Source: Phocaeicola_A sp963652075
Lineage (GTDB): Bacteria > Bacteroidota > Bacteroidia > Bacteroidales > Bacteroidaceae
Reading direction: 5' to 3'
DNA: 64,000 nt
Assembly (NCBI GenBank): GCA_963652075.1
Contig: CAVJRQ010000036.1
Location: 11,173-75,172 of the forward strand
Part shown: piece by piece, positions 44,018 to 52,963 of the stretch
How the letters are laid out: the number at the start of each line of letters is the position of its first letter
How positions within the stretch are numbered: the stretch's first letter is position 1
Position numbers and translations under genes: made by a program
The notes under the pieces: model-generated
Database searches by the model: none
Seen by the model: only the letters and a program-made list of their open reading frames with translations
Told to the model about the DNA's origin: nothing

Positions 44018-45205
44018 ATGAATTACCCGATAGGCATACAGAACTTCGACAAGGTAATTGAAGGAGGCTATCTTTACTTTGATAAAACAGATTTGATTTA
44101 TCAGTTGGTAAAAGATGGCGGCATCTTCTTTTTGAGCCGTCCGAGACGCTTCGGGAAATCCATGCTTCTCTCCACCTTGGAATGTTATTTCCAAGGGCGA
44201 AGCGAACTGTTCAAAGGTTTAGCCATCGACCAAATGGAGACCGAGTGGAACCGCTATCCCGTGTTCCGTCTCGATTTCAGCGTAGGGAATTACACCAAAT
44301 CGGGTACTTTGGAAGAGGTGTTGGAATCGGCCATCTCCTCTTGGGAGAAGAGGTACGCCATAATTCCCCAGGTGAAGGATTACGGACTTCGCCTCTCCGC
44401 TGTCATTGCTGAAGCATCCCGTCAAACGGGAATGCGTGCCGTTGTGTTGGTCGATGAGTACGACAAGCCCTTGCTCGATGTAATGGATACAAACCTGTTC
44501 GTGAAACAGGACGGCAACAGGATGACGCTTGAAGCCTATAACCGGAACATCCTCAAGGGTCTTTACTCCGTGTTCAAGGAAGCGGACGCTAACCTACAGT
44601 TTGTGCTGCTTACAGGTGTCACGAAGTTCTCACAAGTCAGCGTCTTTAGCGGGTTCAACCAACCGGACGACATCAGTCTGTCGGCCCGTTTCGACACTCT
44701 CTGTGGCATCACGGAGGCTGAGTTGTATTCCGCTTTGTCTTTTCAGGTAGAGAGGATGGCCCAAGACTATGAGATGTCCGTCAGCGAGATGAAAGCCAAA
44801 CTGAAAAGCCAATATGACGGTTATCATTTCAGCCGTCGGTTGGTAGGCGTGTACAACCCCTTCAGCATCCTCTGCGCTTTCAAGGAGATGTTAATAGACA
44901 GCTTTTGGTTCAAGACGGGGTCGCCCACCTACCTCATCCGCCTTCTGGCACATAGTGACGAGAACATCAATGAGCTTGCCGGCAAATACTACCCTGCCGC
45001 AGAGTTCGACGACTATGAAGCGACGGCAAACGCTCCCCTCCCCATGATTTACCAAAGCGGCTATCTCACCATCAAGGCGTATGACCGACAAACCAACTCG
45101 TACCTCCTTGACTTTCCCAATGACGAAGTCAAGAGCGGATTTCTCTCGATTGGTTGTAACTTTTCCTCCGTCACCGGAACTATAGACGGATGGGCGGTAG
45201 GATAA
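44018..45205 (+). CDS. AAA-ATPase-like protein lacking its C-terminal PD-(D/E)XK domain (truncated)
   Basis: This 395-residue protein begins MNYPIGIQNFDKVIEGGYLYFDKT, has a P-loop variant SRPRRFGKS (residues 40-48) and Walker B VVLVDEYDKP (about 145), followed by the usual TGVTKFSQVSVFSGFNQPDDIS. Full-length relatives usually run to roughly 500-550 residues and end in a nuclease-like domain. Here the reading stops shortly after LLDFPNDEVKSGFL with a short unrelated tail (SIGCNFSSVTGTIDGWAVG). The 3' end abuts the convergent transporter gene, so the missing part is deleted rather than frameshifted. The 11-base sequence AAGAGCGGATT occurs at both 45131 and 45205, flanking the aberrant tail. The gene may be non-functional. 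Confidence 0.8.
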   Translation: MNYPIGIQNFDKVIEGGYLYFDKTDLIYQLVKDGGIFFLSRPRRFGKSMLLSTLECYFQGRSELFKGLAIDQMETEWNRYPVFRLDFSVGNYTKSGTLEEVLESAISSWEKRYAIIPQVKDYGLRLSAVIAEASRQTGMRAVVLVDEYDKPLLDVMDTNLFVKQDGNRMTLEAYNRNILKGLYSVFKEADANLQFVLLTGVTKFSQVSVFSGFNQPDDISLSARFDTLCGITEAELYSALSFQVERMAQDYEMSVSEMKAKLKSQYDGYHFSRRLVGVYNPFSILCAFKEMLIDSFWFKTGSPTYLIRLLAHSDENINELAGKYYPAAEFDDYEATANAPLPMIYQSGYLTIKAYDRQTNSYLLDFPNDEVKSGFLSIGCNFSSVTGTIDGWAVG

Positions 45206-45220
45206 AGAGCGGATTCCCGC

Positions 45221-46138
45221 TTACTTCTCCGCTTGCTCACGAAGCATATCGGCTCTCGACTTGCTCTGCGTCACCAAGTAGACACCGGCAAAGATGAGTA
45301 CCACGGCAACACCCTTTATCCATCCGAAGACGGCGAGACCCATGGCCACGGAAGCCAACGTGCCGATGATGGGCTGCACATAGTTGTACATGCTCACTAC
45401 GGTAGGACGCAGAATCTTCTGTGCGATGATGAGCAACAAGAAGGTCATGAAGGTGGCACCCAGTATCACGAAAGCAATCTCGCTCCATTTGAGGAGGGAG
45501 ACCAACTCGAAGGGGGTTGAGGTAACGTCCTTGTAGGAGAAGGGAATGAAGACGATGGCGGCGTAGGTGAACATCCACTTCATACAGGTGACGGGATGGT
45601 AGCGACCCACCACTCCCTTGAAGAAAGTGAGGTAAGAGGCAAAGCTCACCTGCGAGACGAAGCAGAGTATGTCGCCCCACACGTTGCTCTTGGCAGACCC
45701 TCCGCTGTGACTGCCCAACACGAGGATGAGCGCACCGACAGCACCGAGGAAGACACCGCCCACCTTCTTGCCCGTGATGGGTTCGTGGAGATGGATGGCT
45801 GCCAATACCATGGTGGCGATAGGCACCATGGTGGAGATGATGGAGGCATCGATGGGCGAGGTCATGGAGAGACCGAACATGAAAACTCCCTGGTTGAAGA
45901 TGATGGCGAAGAGAGCGGCGAAGAAGAGCATGAGCATGTCATGCGGTTTCACCTCCTCCTTCTTGAAGAAGAGCGACGCTACCCAGAAGCAGACCGCACC
46001 ACCCACCATGCGGAACGTAGCCAACGTCAGCGGCGACACGTACTCACTCATGATGTCCTTACCAATGGGGGACATCAGTCCCCAGGCCGTGCAAGTGATG
46101 AACATGCACAAATGGCCCGTATAACTTTTATTCTTCAT
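45221..46138 (-). CDS. EamA-type drug/metabolite (DMT) family transporter
   Basis: This 305-residue inner-membrane protein starts at MKNKSYTGHLCMFITCTAWGLMSPIGK and has ten hydrophobic segments in two EamA repeats (second repeat from about residue 150, SFASYLTFFKGVVG, with PIIGTLASVAMGL near the end). A longer open frame from 46294 exists, but its first 52 codons overlap the promoter and look non-coding. Substrate cannot be predicted; the family exports or imports small metabolites. It is transcribed divergently from the ATPase/DUF4435 operon and convergently with the truncated AAA ATPase gene. Confidence 0.88.
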   Translation of the reverse strand: MKNKSYTGHLCMFITCTAWGLMSPIGKDIMSEYVSPLTLATFRMVGGAVCFWVASLFFKKEEVKPHDMLMLFFAALFAIIFNQGVFMFGLSMTSPIDASIISTMVPIATMVLAAIHLHEPITGKKVGGVFLGAVGALILVLGSHSGGSAKSNVWGDILCFVSQVSFASYLTFFKGVVGRYHPVTCMKWMFTYAAIVFIPFSYKDVTSTPFELVSLLKWSEIAFVILGATFMTFLLLIIAQKILRPTVVSMYNYVQPIIGTLASVAMGLAVFGWIKGVAVVLIFAGVYLVTQSKSRADMLREQAEK

Positions 46139-46162
46139 CTTTCTTTCGGTTATTTCAGTGGG

Positions 46163-46195
46163 CAAAGTTACGACAGTTTTGGCATACGCCCGAAA
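46163..46195 (-). promoter_or_regulatory. Promoter of the EamA transporter gene
   Basis: On the reverse strand TAACTTTG (46170-46163) is an exact TAnnTTTG -7 element. A TTTTCG-like -33 candidate lies about 21 bases upstream (near 46195-46191). The start codon at 46138 is about 25 bases downstream of the -7 element. Confidence 0.6.
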
Positions 46196-46241
46196 AATAT
46201 AACACTCTTTTATACAAAGCCAAGAAAAAGGGAACGGGGGA

Positions 46242-46273
46242 TTTGGTGCTTTGACCAAGGTGCTATACCTTTG
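46242..46273 (+). promoter_or_regulatory. Promoter of the ATPase-DUF4435-dxs-trk operon
   Basis: TTTG (46242-46245), 20 bases, then TACCTTTG (46266-46273) match the Bacteroides consensus at every defined position. Transcription should start near 46280, 20 bases before the ATPase start codon. Confidence 0.8.
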
Positions 46274-46299
46274 TAGAAACGATTCATAAAACAAGAGTC

Positions 46300-47148
46300 A
46301 TGAAGAAACAGGCGGATTACATCCAACGGATAGAGATAAAATCGTTGTGGGGACGCAAGGACAGGAGCATCGCATGGAACCTACGACCCGACGTGAACAT
46401 ACTGAGCGGCATCAACGGCATCGGCAAGAGCACCATCCTCAACAAGTCGGTACGCTGGCTCAATGCGCAGGTAAATGGGGAATTCGACAACCGGTCGAGC
46501 GACCCCAACGTACGGCTCACCTTCTTCCCCGAGGATGCCACATGTCTGCGCTACAGCGTGATACGCAGTTTCGACCGTCCACTGATAAACTCCAGCCTCA
46601 TGGAGAAGATGGTGGACAAGAACGTGGGGACGGAGCTGGACTGGCAAATCTACCAGCTGCAACGGCTCTATTTGGATTATCAGGTGAACATCGGCAACCG
46701 CATCATCGAACTGCTGCAGAGCGGAGAACCCGACGCACAGCAACGGGCGGCGGAGGTGTCGGCTCCGAAGAAGAAGTTTCAAGACCTCATCGATGACCTC
46801 TTCAGTGAGACGGGAAAGAAAATCCTGCGCAAGAGCAACGAAATAGCCTTTGAGCAGGTGGGCGAGACGCTCTACCCCCACCAGCTCTCGTCCGGAGAGA
46901 AACAGATGCTGGCCATCCTGCTCACGGTGCTGGTGCAGGACAACCAGCCTTTCACGCTCTTCATGGACGAGCCGGAGGTGTCGCTCCACGTGGAGTGGCA
47001 ACAACGGCTCATCTCACTGATACGAGACCTGAATCCGCACACGCAGATAGTGCTGACCACCCACTCGCCCGCCGTCATCATGAACGGATGGATGGATGCC
47101 GTCACGGAAGTGAGCGACATCCTCGTGCCGACAGATCAAGTGAAGTAA
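46300..47148 (+). CDS. Small AAA/ABC-type ATPase paired with a DUF4435 protein
   Basis: This 282-residue cytoplasmic ATPase has Walker A GINGIGKST (residues 38-45, in DVNILSGINGIGKSTIL), the ABC-like signature LSSGEKQMLAILL (about 198), Walker B with catalytic glutamate LFMDEPEVSLHVEWQQ (about 221) and an H-loop VLTTHSPAVI. It is an AAA_21/OLD-type ATPase with only a short helical insertion (about 95-185). The DUF4435 gene follows 9 bases later, so the pair is probably a complex. ATPase plus DUF4435 is the composition of the PARIS defence system (AriA/AriB), and it also resembles a split OLD nuclease. Whether this pair is defensive or housekeeping is not known. Confidence 0.85.
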   Translation: MKKQADYIQRIEIKSLWGRKDRSIAWNLRPDVNILSGINGIGKSTILNKSVRWLNAQVNGEFDNRSSDPNVRLTFFPEDATCLRYSVIRSFDRPLINSSLMEKMVDKNVGTELDWQIYQLQRLYLDYQVNIGNRIIELLQSGEPDAQQRAAEVSAPKKKFQDLIDDLFSETGKKILRKSNEIAFEQVGETLYPHQLSSGEKQMLAILLTVLVQDNQPFTLFMDEPEVSLHVEWQQRLISLIRDLNPHTQIVLTTHSPAVIMNGWMDAVTEVSDILVPTDQVK

Positions 47149-47157
47149 GAGGGAACA

Positions 47158-48159
47158 ATGAGCAGACGACTGATTGACAATATCAATTCGCAATACGTGG
47201 CTGCAGCCAACCAGCTACGACCCAAACGGGCGCAGCGGAAAATCATAGCCTACGTGGAGAGCTATGACGACATCTTCTTCTGGCGCACCCTGCTGAGCGA
47301 GTTCGAGAGCGACAAATACCGCTTCGAGGTATTGTTGCCCTCGCACGACACGCTGGCCAAAGGGAAGAAGAGCGCGCTGATGAACACGTTGGGCGACTCC
47401 CTCGGCAAGAGCATGATAGCCTGCGTGGACAGCGACTACGACTACCTGTTGCAGGACACGACACACACCTCGCGGCGCATCAACCGAAGCCGTTACGTGT
47501 TCCAGACCTACGCCTACGCCATCGAGAACTACCAGTGCTATGCGGAGAGCCTGCACCAAGTGTGCGTGATGGCGACACTGAACGACCGGGAGGTGGTGGA
47601 CTTGGCGGCGTTCATGCGGCTCTACTCACAAATCGCCTACCCTTTGTTCATCTGGTCCGTATGGTTCTACCGCAAGCACCGGTCGGGTCAGTTCTCGTTG
47701 TTGGACTATTGCAACATCGTGAAGCTGGACCACTTCAACATCGCCCACCCGGAGGAGTCGTTGGAGAAGATGCGACACCATGTAGATCGGAAGGTGAAAA
47801 GCCTAAGGGCGCAATTCCCCAACACGGGCAAGGAGATAGAGGCGTTGGGCAAGGAGTTGGAACGACTGGGCGTGACCCCGGACAACACCTACCTCTTCAT
47901 CCAAGGACATCACATACTGGACAATGTGGTGATGAAACTCCTGAGCCCTGTCTGCGCCCGTCTGCGACGGGAACGGGAGGAGGAAATCAAACGCCTGGCG
48001 GAGCACGACCAACAGCGGCAGAACGAGTTGACGGCCTATCAGCACAGTCAGGCATCACCCGAATTCATGATCAGAAAGCATACGGCATACAAGGAAGCCC
48101 CGCTCTATCAACGGATGCGGGAGGATGTGAAGGCGTTCCTGCAATCGCTCGAAGACTAA
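47158..48159 (+). CDS. DUF4435 (TOPRIM-like) protein, partner of the upstream ATPase
   Basis: This 333-residue cytoplasmic protein has TOPRIM-like acidic motifs: VESYDDIFFW (E34 and D37/D38) and CVDSDYDYLL (about 90-97), as in DUF4435 proteins. A following RYVFQTYAYAIENY stretch is common in this family. The C-terminal third is helical and charged. In TOPRIM nucleases the glutamate and DxD bind metal and cut nucleic acid. Cutting activity here is an inference. Tight spacing to the ATPase and location just ahead of dxs make a stable two-gene unit. Confidence 0.82.
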   Translation: MSRRLIDNINSQYVAAANQLRPKRAQRKIIAYVESYDDIFFWRTLLSEFESDKYRFEVLLPSHDTLAKGKKSALMNTLGDSLGKSMIACVDSDYDYLLQDTTHTSRRINRSRYVFQTYAYAIENYQCYAESLHQVCVMATLNDREVVDLAAFMRLYSQIAYPLFIWSVWFYRKHRSGQFSLLDYCNIVKLDHFNIAHPEESLEKMRHHVDRKVKSLRAQFPNTGKEIEALGKELERLGVTPDNTYLFIQGHHILDNVVMKLLSPVCARLRREREEEIKRLAEHDQQRQNELTAYQHSQASPEFMIRKHTAYKEAPLYQRMREDVKAFLQSLED

Positions 48160-48199
48160 ACTTTCAGCCCCCAAAGGCATCCGTTTACCCACAATTTAC

Positions 48200-48207
48200 T
48201 ATTTTTG
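48200..48207 (+). promoter_or_regulatory. Possible internal -7 element before dxs
   Basis: TATTTTTG matches TAnnTTTG, 20 bases before the dxs start codon, in the 67-base gap after the DUF4435 gene. No good -33 TTTG is found at the right distance, so it may add to, not replace, readthrough from the promoter at 46242. Confidence 0.4.
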
Positions 48208-48226
48208 CACCTAATAAGGCAAAAGC

Positions 48227-50140
48227 ATGGACAAGCAAGACGATTATAAACTATTAAATACCATACAGTTTCCAGCAGACCTTCGCAAGTTGCCGGTGGA
48301 GGAGTTGCCGGAGGTGTGCAAGGAGTTGCGGCTCGACATCATCGACGAACTCTCGTGCAACCCGGGACATTTCGCCGCCAGCTTAGGGGTGGTGGAGCTG
48401 ACCGTAGCCCTGCACTATGTCTACAACACACCGTATGACCGGATTGTGTGGGACGTGGGACACCAGGCCTACGGGCACAAGATACTTACCGGACGCAGGG
48501 AGGCGTTCGCCACCAACCGGAAGTTCAAGGGGATACGCCCCTTCCCCTCTCCCGAGGAAAGCGAATACGATACGTTCACGTGCGGCCACGCTTCCAACTC
48601 CATCTCGGCGGCGCTGGGCATGGCGGTGGCGAACAACAAGTTGGGCGAGAAGAACCGTCACGTGGTGGCGGTGATAGGAGACGGTGCCATGAGCGGCGGA
48701 CTGGCATTCGAGGGGCTCAACAACGTGTCGTCCACCCCCAACAACCTGCTCATTATACTCAACGACAACAACATGTCCATCGACCGCAGCGTGGGTGGCA
48801 TGAAACAATACCTGCTCAACCTCAACACGACGAACTGCTACAACCGCATCCGATACAGGCTGTCGCAGTTGTTCTTCAAGTGGGGCATCCTGAACGAGGA
48901 GCGACGCAAGAGCATCATCCGCTTCAACAACAGCCTGAAGTCGATGCTGTCGCAACAGCAGAACATCTTCGAGGGGATGAATATCCGATACTTCGGTCCT
49001 ATCGACGGACACGACGTGGGCAACTTGGTACGTACCCTGCGGGAGATAAAGAACATGAACGGACCCAAGCTGCTTCACCTCCACACCGTCAAAGGGAAAG
49101 GATTTGAGCCAGCGGAGAAATCCGCCACCATCTGGCACGCACCGGGGAAATTCGACAAGGAGACGGGCGAACGCCTCGTCACCGATACGGAGGGGCTGCC
49201 GCCTCTCTATCAGGAGGTGTTCGGACAAACCCTGCTGGAGCTGGCACGGCAAAACGACCGGATAGTGGGCGTGACACCCGCCATGCCCACGGGCTGTTCG
49301 ATGAACATCCTGATGAAGGAGATGCCGGACAGGGTTTTCGACGTAGGCATCGCCGAGGGGCATGCCGTCACCTTCTCGGGCGGAATGGCCAAAGAGGGAC
49401 TGATGCCGTTCTGCAACATCTACTCCTCTTTCATGCAACGGGCCTACGACAATGTGATTCACGACGTGGCCATTCAACGGCTGCCCGTGGTTCTCTGCTT
49501 GGACCGTGCGGGATTGGTGGGCGAAGACGGGCCTACGCACCACGGAGCGTTCGACTTGGCCTGCCTGTTGCCCGTACCCCATCTGACCATCGCGTCGCCC
49601 TACGACGAGCAGGAACTGCGCCGGCTGATGTACACCGCGCAACTGCCCGGCAAAGGGCCGTTCGTGATACGTTACCCCAAAGGCAGAGGCGCACTGACGG
49701 ACTGGCGTTGCCCGTTCGAAGAGATAGAAGTGGGCAAGGGACGACGGTTGAAGGAGGGCACAGACTTGGCCATCCTTTCATTGGGACCTATCGGAAACGC
49801 TGTAGAGGAGGCTATCGGTCGGTTGGAGGCTGAAGGGAAGAGCGTGGCACACTACGACTTGCGCTTCGCAAAGCCCTTGGACGAGGAGTTGCTGCACGAG
49901 GTAGGCAAGAAGTTCCGCCGCGTCGTCACGGTGGAGGACGGCGTAACCAAAGGGGGCGTGGGAAGTGCCGTGATGGAGTTTATGAACGACCACGGATACT
50001 ACCCCCGTCTGCGACGCGTCGGCCTGCCCGACGAGTTCGTGGAGCACGGCAGCCTGAAGGAGCTGCACCACCTGTGCGGCATGGATGCGGAGGGTATCGC
50101 GAAGGCGGCCAATGAGCTATTCCAAGACAACGAAAACTAA
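48227..50140 (+). CDS. dxs: 1-deoxy-D-xylulose-5-phosphate synthase
   Basis: This enzyme condenses pyruvate and glyceraldehyde 3-phosphate with thiamine diphosphate, the first step of the MEP isoprenoid pathway. The 637-residue protein has the family features: CNPGHFAASLGVVELTVALHYV near residue 45, DVGHQAYGHKILTGRR, the ThDP/Mg motif GDGAMSGGLAFEGLNN (about 152), a transketolase pyrimidine-binding domain (about 325-485, with GIAEGHAVTFSGGMAKEG) and the C-terminal transketolase domain. Length is normal. trkA follows after 25 bases, and the operon may be read from the ATPase promoter. Confidence 0.95.
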   Translation: MDKQDDYKLLNTIQFPADLRKLPVEELPEVCKELRLDIIDELSCNPGHFAASLGVVELTVALHYVYNTPYDRIVWDVGHQAYGHKILTGRREAFATNRKFKGIRPFPSPEESEYDTFTCGHASNSISAALGMAVANNKLGEKNRHVVAVIGDGAMSGGLAFEGLNNVSSTPNNLLIILNDNNMSIDRSVGGMKQYLLNLNTTNCYNRIRYRLSQLFFKWGILNEERRKSIIRFNNSLKSMLSQQQNIFEGMNIRYFGPIDGHDVGNLVRTLREIKNMNGPKLLHLHTVKGKGFEPAEKSATIWHAPGKFDKETGERLVTDTEGLPPLYQEVFGQTLLELARQNDRIVGVTPAMPTGCSMNILMKEMPDRVFDVGIAEGHAVTFSGGMAKEGLMPFCNIYSSFMQRAYDNVIHDVAIQRLPVVLCLDRAGLVGEDGPTHHGAFDLACLLPVPHLTIASPYDEQELRRLMYTAQLPGKGPFVIRYPKGRGALTDWRCPFEEIEVGKGRRLKEGTDLAILSLGPIGNAVEEAIGRLEAEGKSVAHYDLRFAKPLDEELLHEVGKKFRRVVTVEDGVTKGGVGSAVMEFMNDHGYYPRLRRVGLPDEFVEHGSLKELHHLCGMDAEGIAKAANELFQDNEN

Positions 50141-50165
50141 CAAAAGAAAGAGAAAGGGTAAAGAG

Positions 50166-51506
50166 ATGAAGATAATCATAGCCGGAGCAGGTTCAGTAGG
50201 TACGCACCTCGCCAAACTGTTGGCAGGAGAACGACAGGACATTGTGCTGATGGACAATGACGAGGAGCAACTGAGCAACCTGGACACCAATTTCGACTTG
50301 ATGACGGTGAACCTCTCGTCCACCTCCATAGCGGGACTGAAAGAGGCCGGCGTGGCAGGAGCGGACTTGTTCATAGCCGTCACCCCCGACGAGAGCCGCA
50401 ACATGACCTCCTGCATGCTGGCAAGCAACTTGGGGGCGAAGAAAACGGTGGCGCGCATCGACAACTATGAGTACCTCTCTCCCAAATACCAAGAGTTCTT
50501 CCAGAAGCTGGGCGTAGACTCCATGGTCTACCCCGAGATGTTGGCGGCCAAGGAGATTGTGGATGCCATCAAGATGAGTTGGATACGCCAATGGTGGGAA
50601 GTGCACGGAGGCGAACTGGTGCTGCTGGGCGTGAAGCTCCGCTCCACGGCACAGATATTGGACATTCCGCTGTACAAGTTGGGCGGGCCGAACACACCCT
50701 ATCACGTAGTAGCCATCAAGCGGGGCAACGAGACCATCATCCCCCGAGGCGACGACTGCATACGCAACTTGGACTTGGTCTACTTCATGACCACCAAGAA
50801 ACATATCCCCTACATCCGGCAGATAGCCGGCAAGGAGTCGTACAAGGACGTTCGCAACGTGATGATTATGGGAGGAAGCCGCATCGCCGTGCGCACGGCG
50901 CAGTTCGCTCCGGACTATATGCAGGTGAAACTCATCGAGAACGACCTGAACCGCTGCCACAGGCTGACGGAACTGCTGAGCGACAAGACGATGGTCATCA
51001 ACGGCGACGGACGCGACATGGACTTGTTGATGGACGAGGGCATCAAGGACACGGAAGCCTTCGTGGCACTGACGGACAGCTCCGAGACGAACATTCTGGC
51101 CTGCTTAGCCGCCAAACGTCTGGGCGTGAGCAAGACAGTGGCGGAGATAGAGAACCTGGACTACATCAGCATGGCGGAGAGTATGGACATCGGCACCATC
51201 ATGAACAAGAAGGCGATAGCCGCCAGCCACATCTACCAGATGCTGCTGGATGCCGACGTGAGCAACGTGAAATGCCTCACCGTAGCCAATGCCGACGTGG
51301 CGGAGTTCACGGTGAAGGAGGGGGCTCGCATCACCAAACTTCCGGTGAAGGACATCGGACTGCCACGGGGAATGAACATCGGCGGACTGATACGCAACGG
51401 CGTAGGCTCACTGGTAACCGGTAACACGCAGATTCAGGCGGGCGACCACGTGGTGGTGTTCTGTCTGGGAATGATGATAAAGAAGATTGAAAAATATTTC
51501 AACTGA
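50166..51506 (+). CDS. trkA: Trk potassium uptake system NAD-binding regulatory subunit TrkA
   Basis: This 446-residue cytoplasmic protein gates TrkH. It contains two RCK halves. The first has the dinucleotide motif IIIAGAGSVGTHLAKLL at the very start, and the second has NVMIMGGSRIAVRTAQF near residue 235; each is followed by a TrkA-C domain. The start at 50166 is chosen because it places the Rossmann strand at the N terminus; an upstream ATG at 50085 would overlap dxs and add a basic, unrelated leader. The stop overlaps the trkH start (TGATG), giving tight coupling. Confidence 0.95.
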   Translation: MKIIIAGAGSVGTHLAKLLAGERQDIVLMDNDEEQLSNLDTNFDLMTVNLSSTSIAGLKEAGVAGADLFIAVTPDESRNMTSCMLASNLGAKKTVARIDNYEYLSPKYQEFFQKLGVDSMVYPEMLAAKEIVDAIKMSWIRQWWEVHGGELVLLGVKLRSTAQILDIPLYKLGGPNTPYHVVAIKRGNETIIPRGDDCIRNLDLVYFMTTKKHIPYIRQIAGKESYKDVRNVMIMGGSRIAVRTAQFAPDYMQVKLIENDLNRCHRLTELLSDKTMVINGDGRDMDLLMDEGIKDTEAFVALTDSSETNILACLAAKRLGVSKTVAEIENLDYISMAESMDIGTIMNKKAIAASHIYQMLLDADVSNVKCLTVANADVAEFTVKEGARITKLPVKDIGLPRGMNIGGLIRNGVGSLVTGNTQIQAGDHVVVFCLGMMIKKIEKYFN

Positions 51507-52963
51507 TGATTAACGCCCGAATTATTTGTAAGATCATCGGCATCCTGCTCTTTCTGGAGTCGTGGCTGTTGCTCCTGTGCGCGGCTTTCCCGTTCTACTA
51601 CGGCGAGGATGACCTGATGGGATTCCTCTACGCGGTGGTCATCACCGCCATGGCGGGCACGCTGCTCTACCTGCGGGGAAGGGACGCTGAACGCCACACC
51701 AGCCGCAAGGACGGATACATCATCGTCTCCATATCCTGGGTGGTCTTCTCGCTCTTCGGCATGCTGCCCTTCTACCTGAGCGGATACATCCCCTCGCTGA
51801 CCGACGCTTTCTTCGAGACCATGTCGGGATTCACCACCACGGGAGCGAGCATACTCGACGACATCGAGTCCCTGCCCCACGGGCTGTTGTTCTGGCGCAG
51901 CATGACACAGTGGATAGGCGGTTTGGGTATTGTCTTCTTCACCATCGCCGTATTGCCGATATTCGGTTCGGGAGGCATACAGCTGTTCGCTGCCGAAGCC
52001 ACCGGTCCCACACGCAACAAGCTGCACCCGCGCATCGGTGTCACCGCCAAATGGCTGTGGAGCCTCTACTTAGGGCTGACCATATTGGCTATCGTACTCT
52101 ATTACGCAGGCGGCATGTCCCTGTTCGACAGCGTCTGCCACTCCATGACGACCACCGCCACGGGAGGCTACTCCACCCGTCAGGAGAGTATCGCCGCATT
52201 CCACTCCCCCTACCTGGAGTATGTCACCACGGGACTGATGTTCCTGTCGGGCGTGAACTTCACGCTGCTCTTCTTCTCCCTGCTGAAAGGAAAAATCAGC
52301 AAGATGATGAAGGACACGGAGTTCAGGTGGTACGTAAGTCTGACCTCCTTCTTCACGCTCTTCTGCGTGGTTGTACTGATGACGACCCATCACTACGGAT
52401 CGTTGGAAGAGACCTTCCGCAAGGCACTGTTTCAGGTCGTCTCCATACAGACCACCACGGGCTTCTTCACGGACGACTACATGACATGGCCTCCCGTGCT
52501 ATGGCTGCTGATGACCTTCGTGATGTACTGCGGAGCCTGTGCCGGGTCCACCAGCGGTTCCATCAAGTGCGTGCGCATCGCCATTCTCTACCAGATAGCG
52601 CGTAACCACTTCAAGCACATCCTCCACCCCAACGCCGTGCTGCCCGTACGCATCAACCAAACCGTCATCCCCACCCCCGTACAGACCACCCTGTTGGCTT
52701 TCATTGTGGTCTACATTGCCGCCATCTTGGTGGGTTGGATGCTGATGATGCTCACCGGTACCGGTTTCATGGAGTCGTATGGCATCGTCGTGTCGAGCCT
52801 CAGCAACATCGGCCCCGCCTTGGGAGAGTATGGTCCTCCCGCGTCTTGGAGCGCCCTGCCCGATGCCGCCAAATGGCTAAGTGCCATTCTGATGCTCATC
52901 GGCCGTCTGGAGCTTTTCTCCGTATTGCTGCTCTTCTCCCCGGACTTCTGGAAGAGGCATTAA
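51506..52963 (+). CDS. trkH: Trk potassium uptake channel subunit TrkH
   Basis: This 485-residue inner-membrane protein has the four membrane-pore-membrane repeats of the Trk/Ktr family. The filter-like loops MSGFTTTGAS, MTTTATGGYST, QTTTGFFTDDY and VSSLSNIGPALGEYGP are visible in order. It takes up K+ with TrkA as its regulator. Length fits TrkH. It is the last gene of the operon; no strong terminator follows. Confidence 0.95.
   Translation: MINARIICKIIGILLFLESWLLLLCAAFPFYYGEDDLMGFLYAVVITAMAGTLLYLRGRDAERHTSRKDGYIIVSISWVVFSLFGMLPFYLSGYIPSLTDAFFETMSGFTTTGASILDDIESLPHGLLFWRSMTQWIGGLGIVFFTIAVLPIFGSGGIQLFAAEATGPTRNKLHPRIGVTAKWLWSLYLGLTILAIVLYYAGGMSLFDSVCHSMTTTATGGYSTRQESIAAFHSPYLEYVTTGLMFLSGVNFTLLFFSLLKGKISKMMKDTEFRWYVSLTSFFTLFCVVVLMTTHHYGSLEETFRKALFQVVSIQTTTGFFTDDYMTWPPVLWLLMTFVMYCGACAGSTSGSIKCVRIAILYQIARNHFKHILHPNAVLPVRINQTVIPTPVQTTLLAFIVVYIAAILVGWMLMMLTGTGFMESYGIVVSSLSNIGPALGEYGPPASWSALPDAAKWLSAILMLIGRLELFSVLLLFSPDFWKRH

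Noticed and set aside
46139..46294. Upstream start for the EamA transporter (52 extra residues)
   Set aside because: The extension covers a consensus promoter at 46163-46195 and is not part of a normal EamA first helix.
50085..50165. Upstream start for trkA
   Set aside because: It overlaps the end of dxs and adds a basic stretch before the Rossmann fold that should start the protein.
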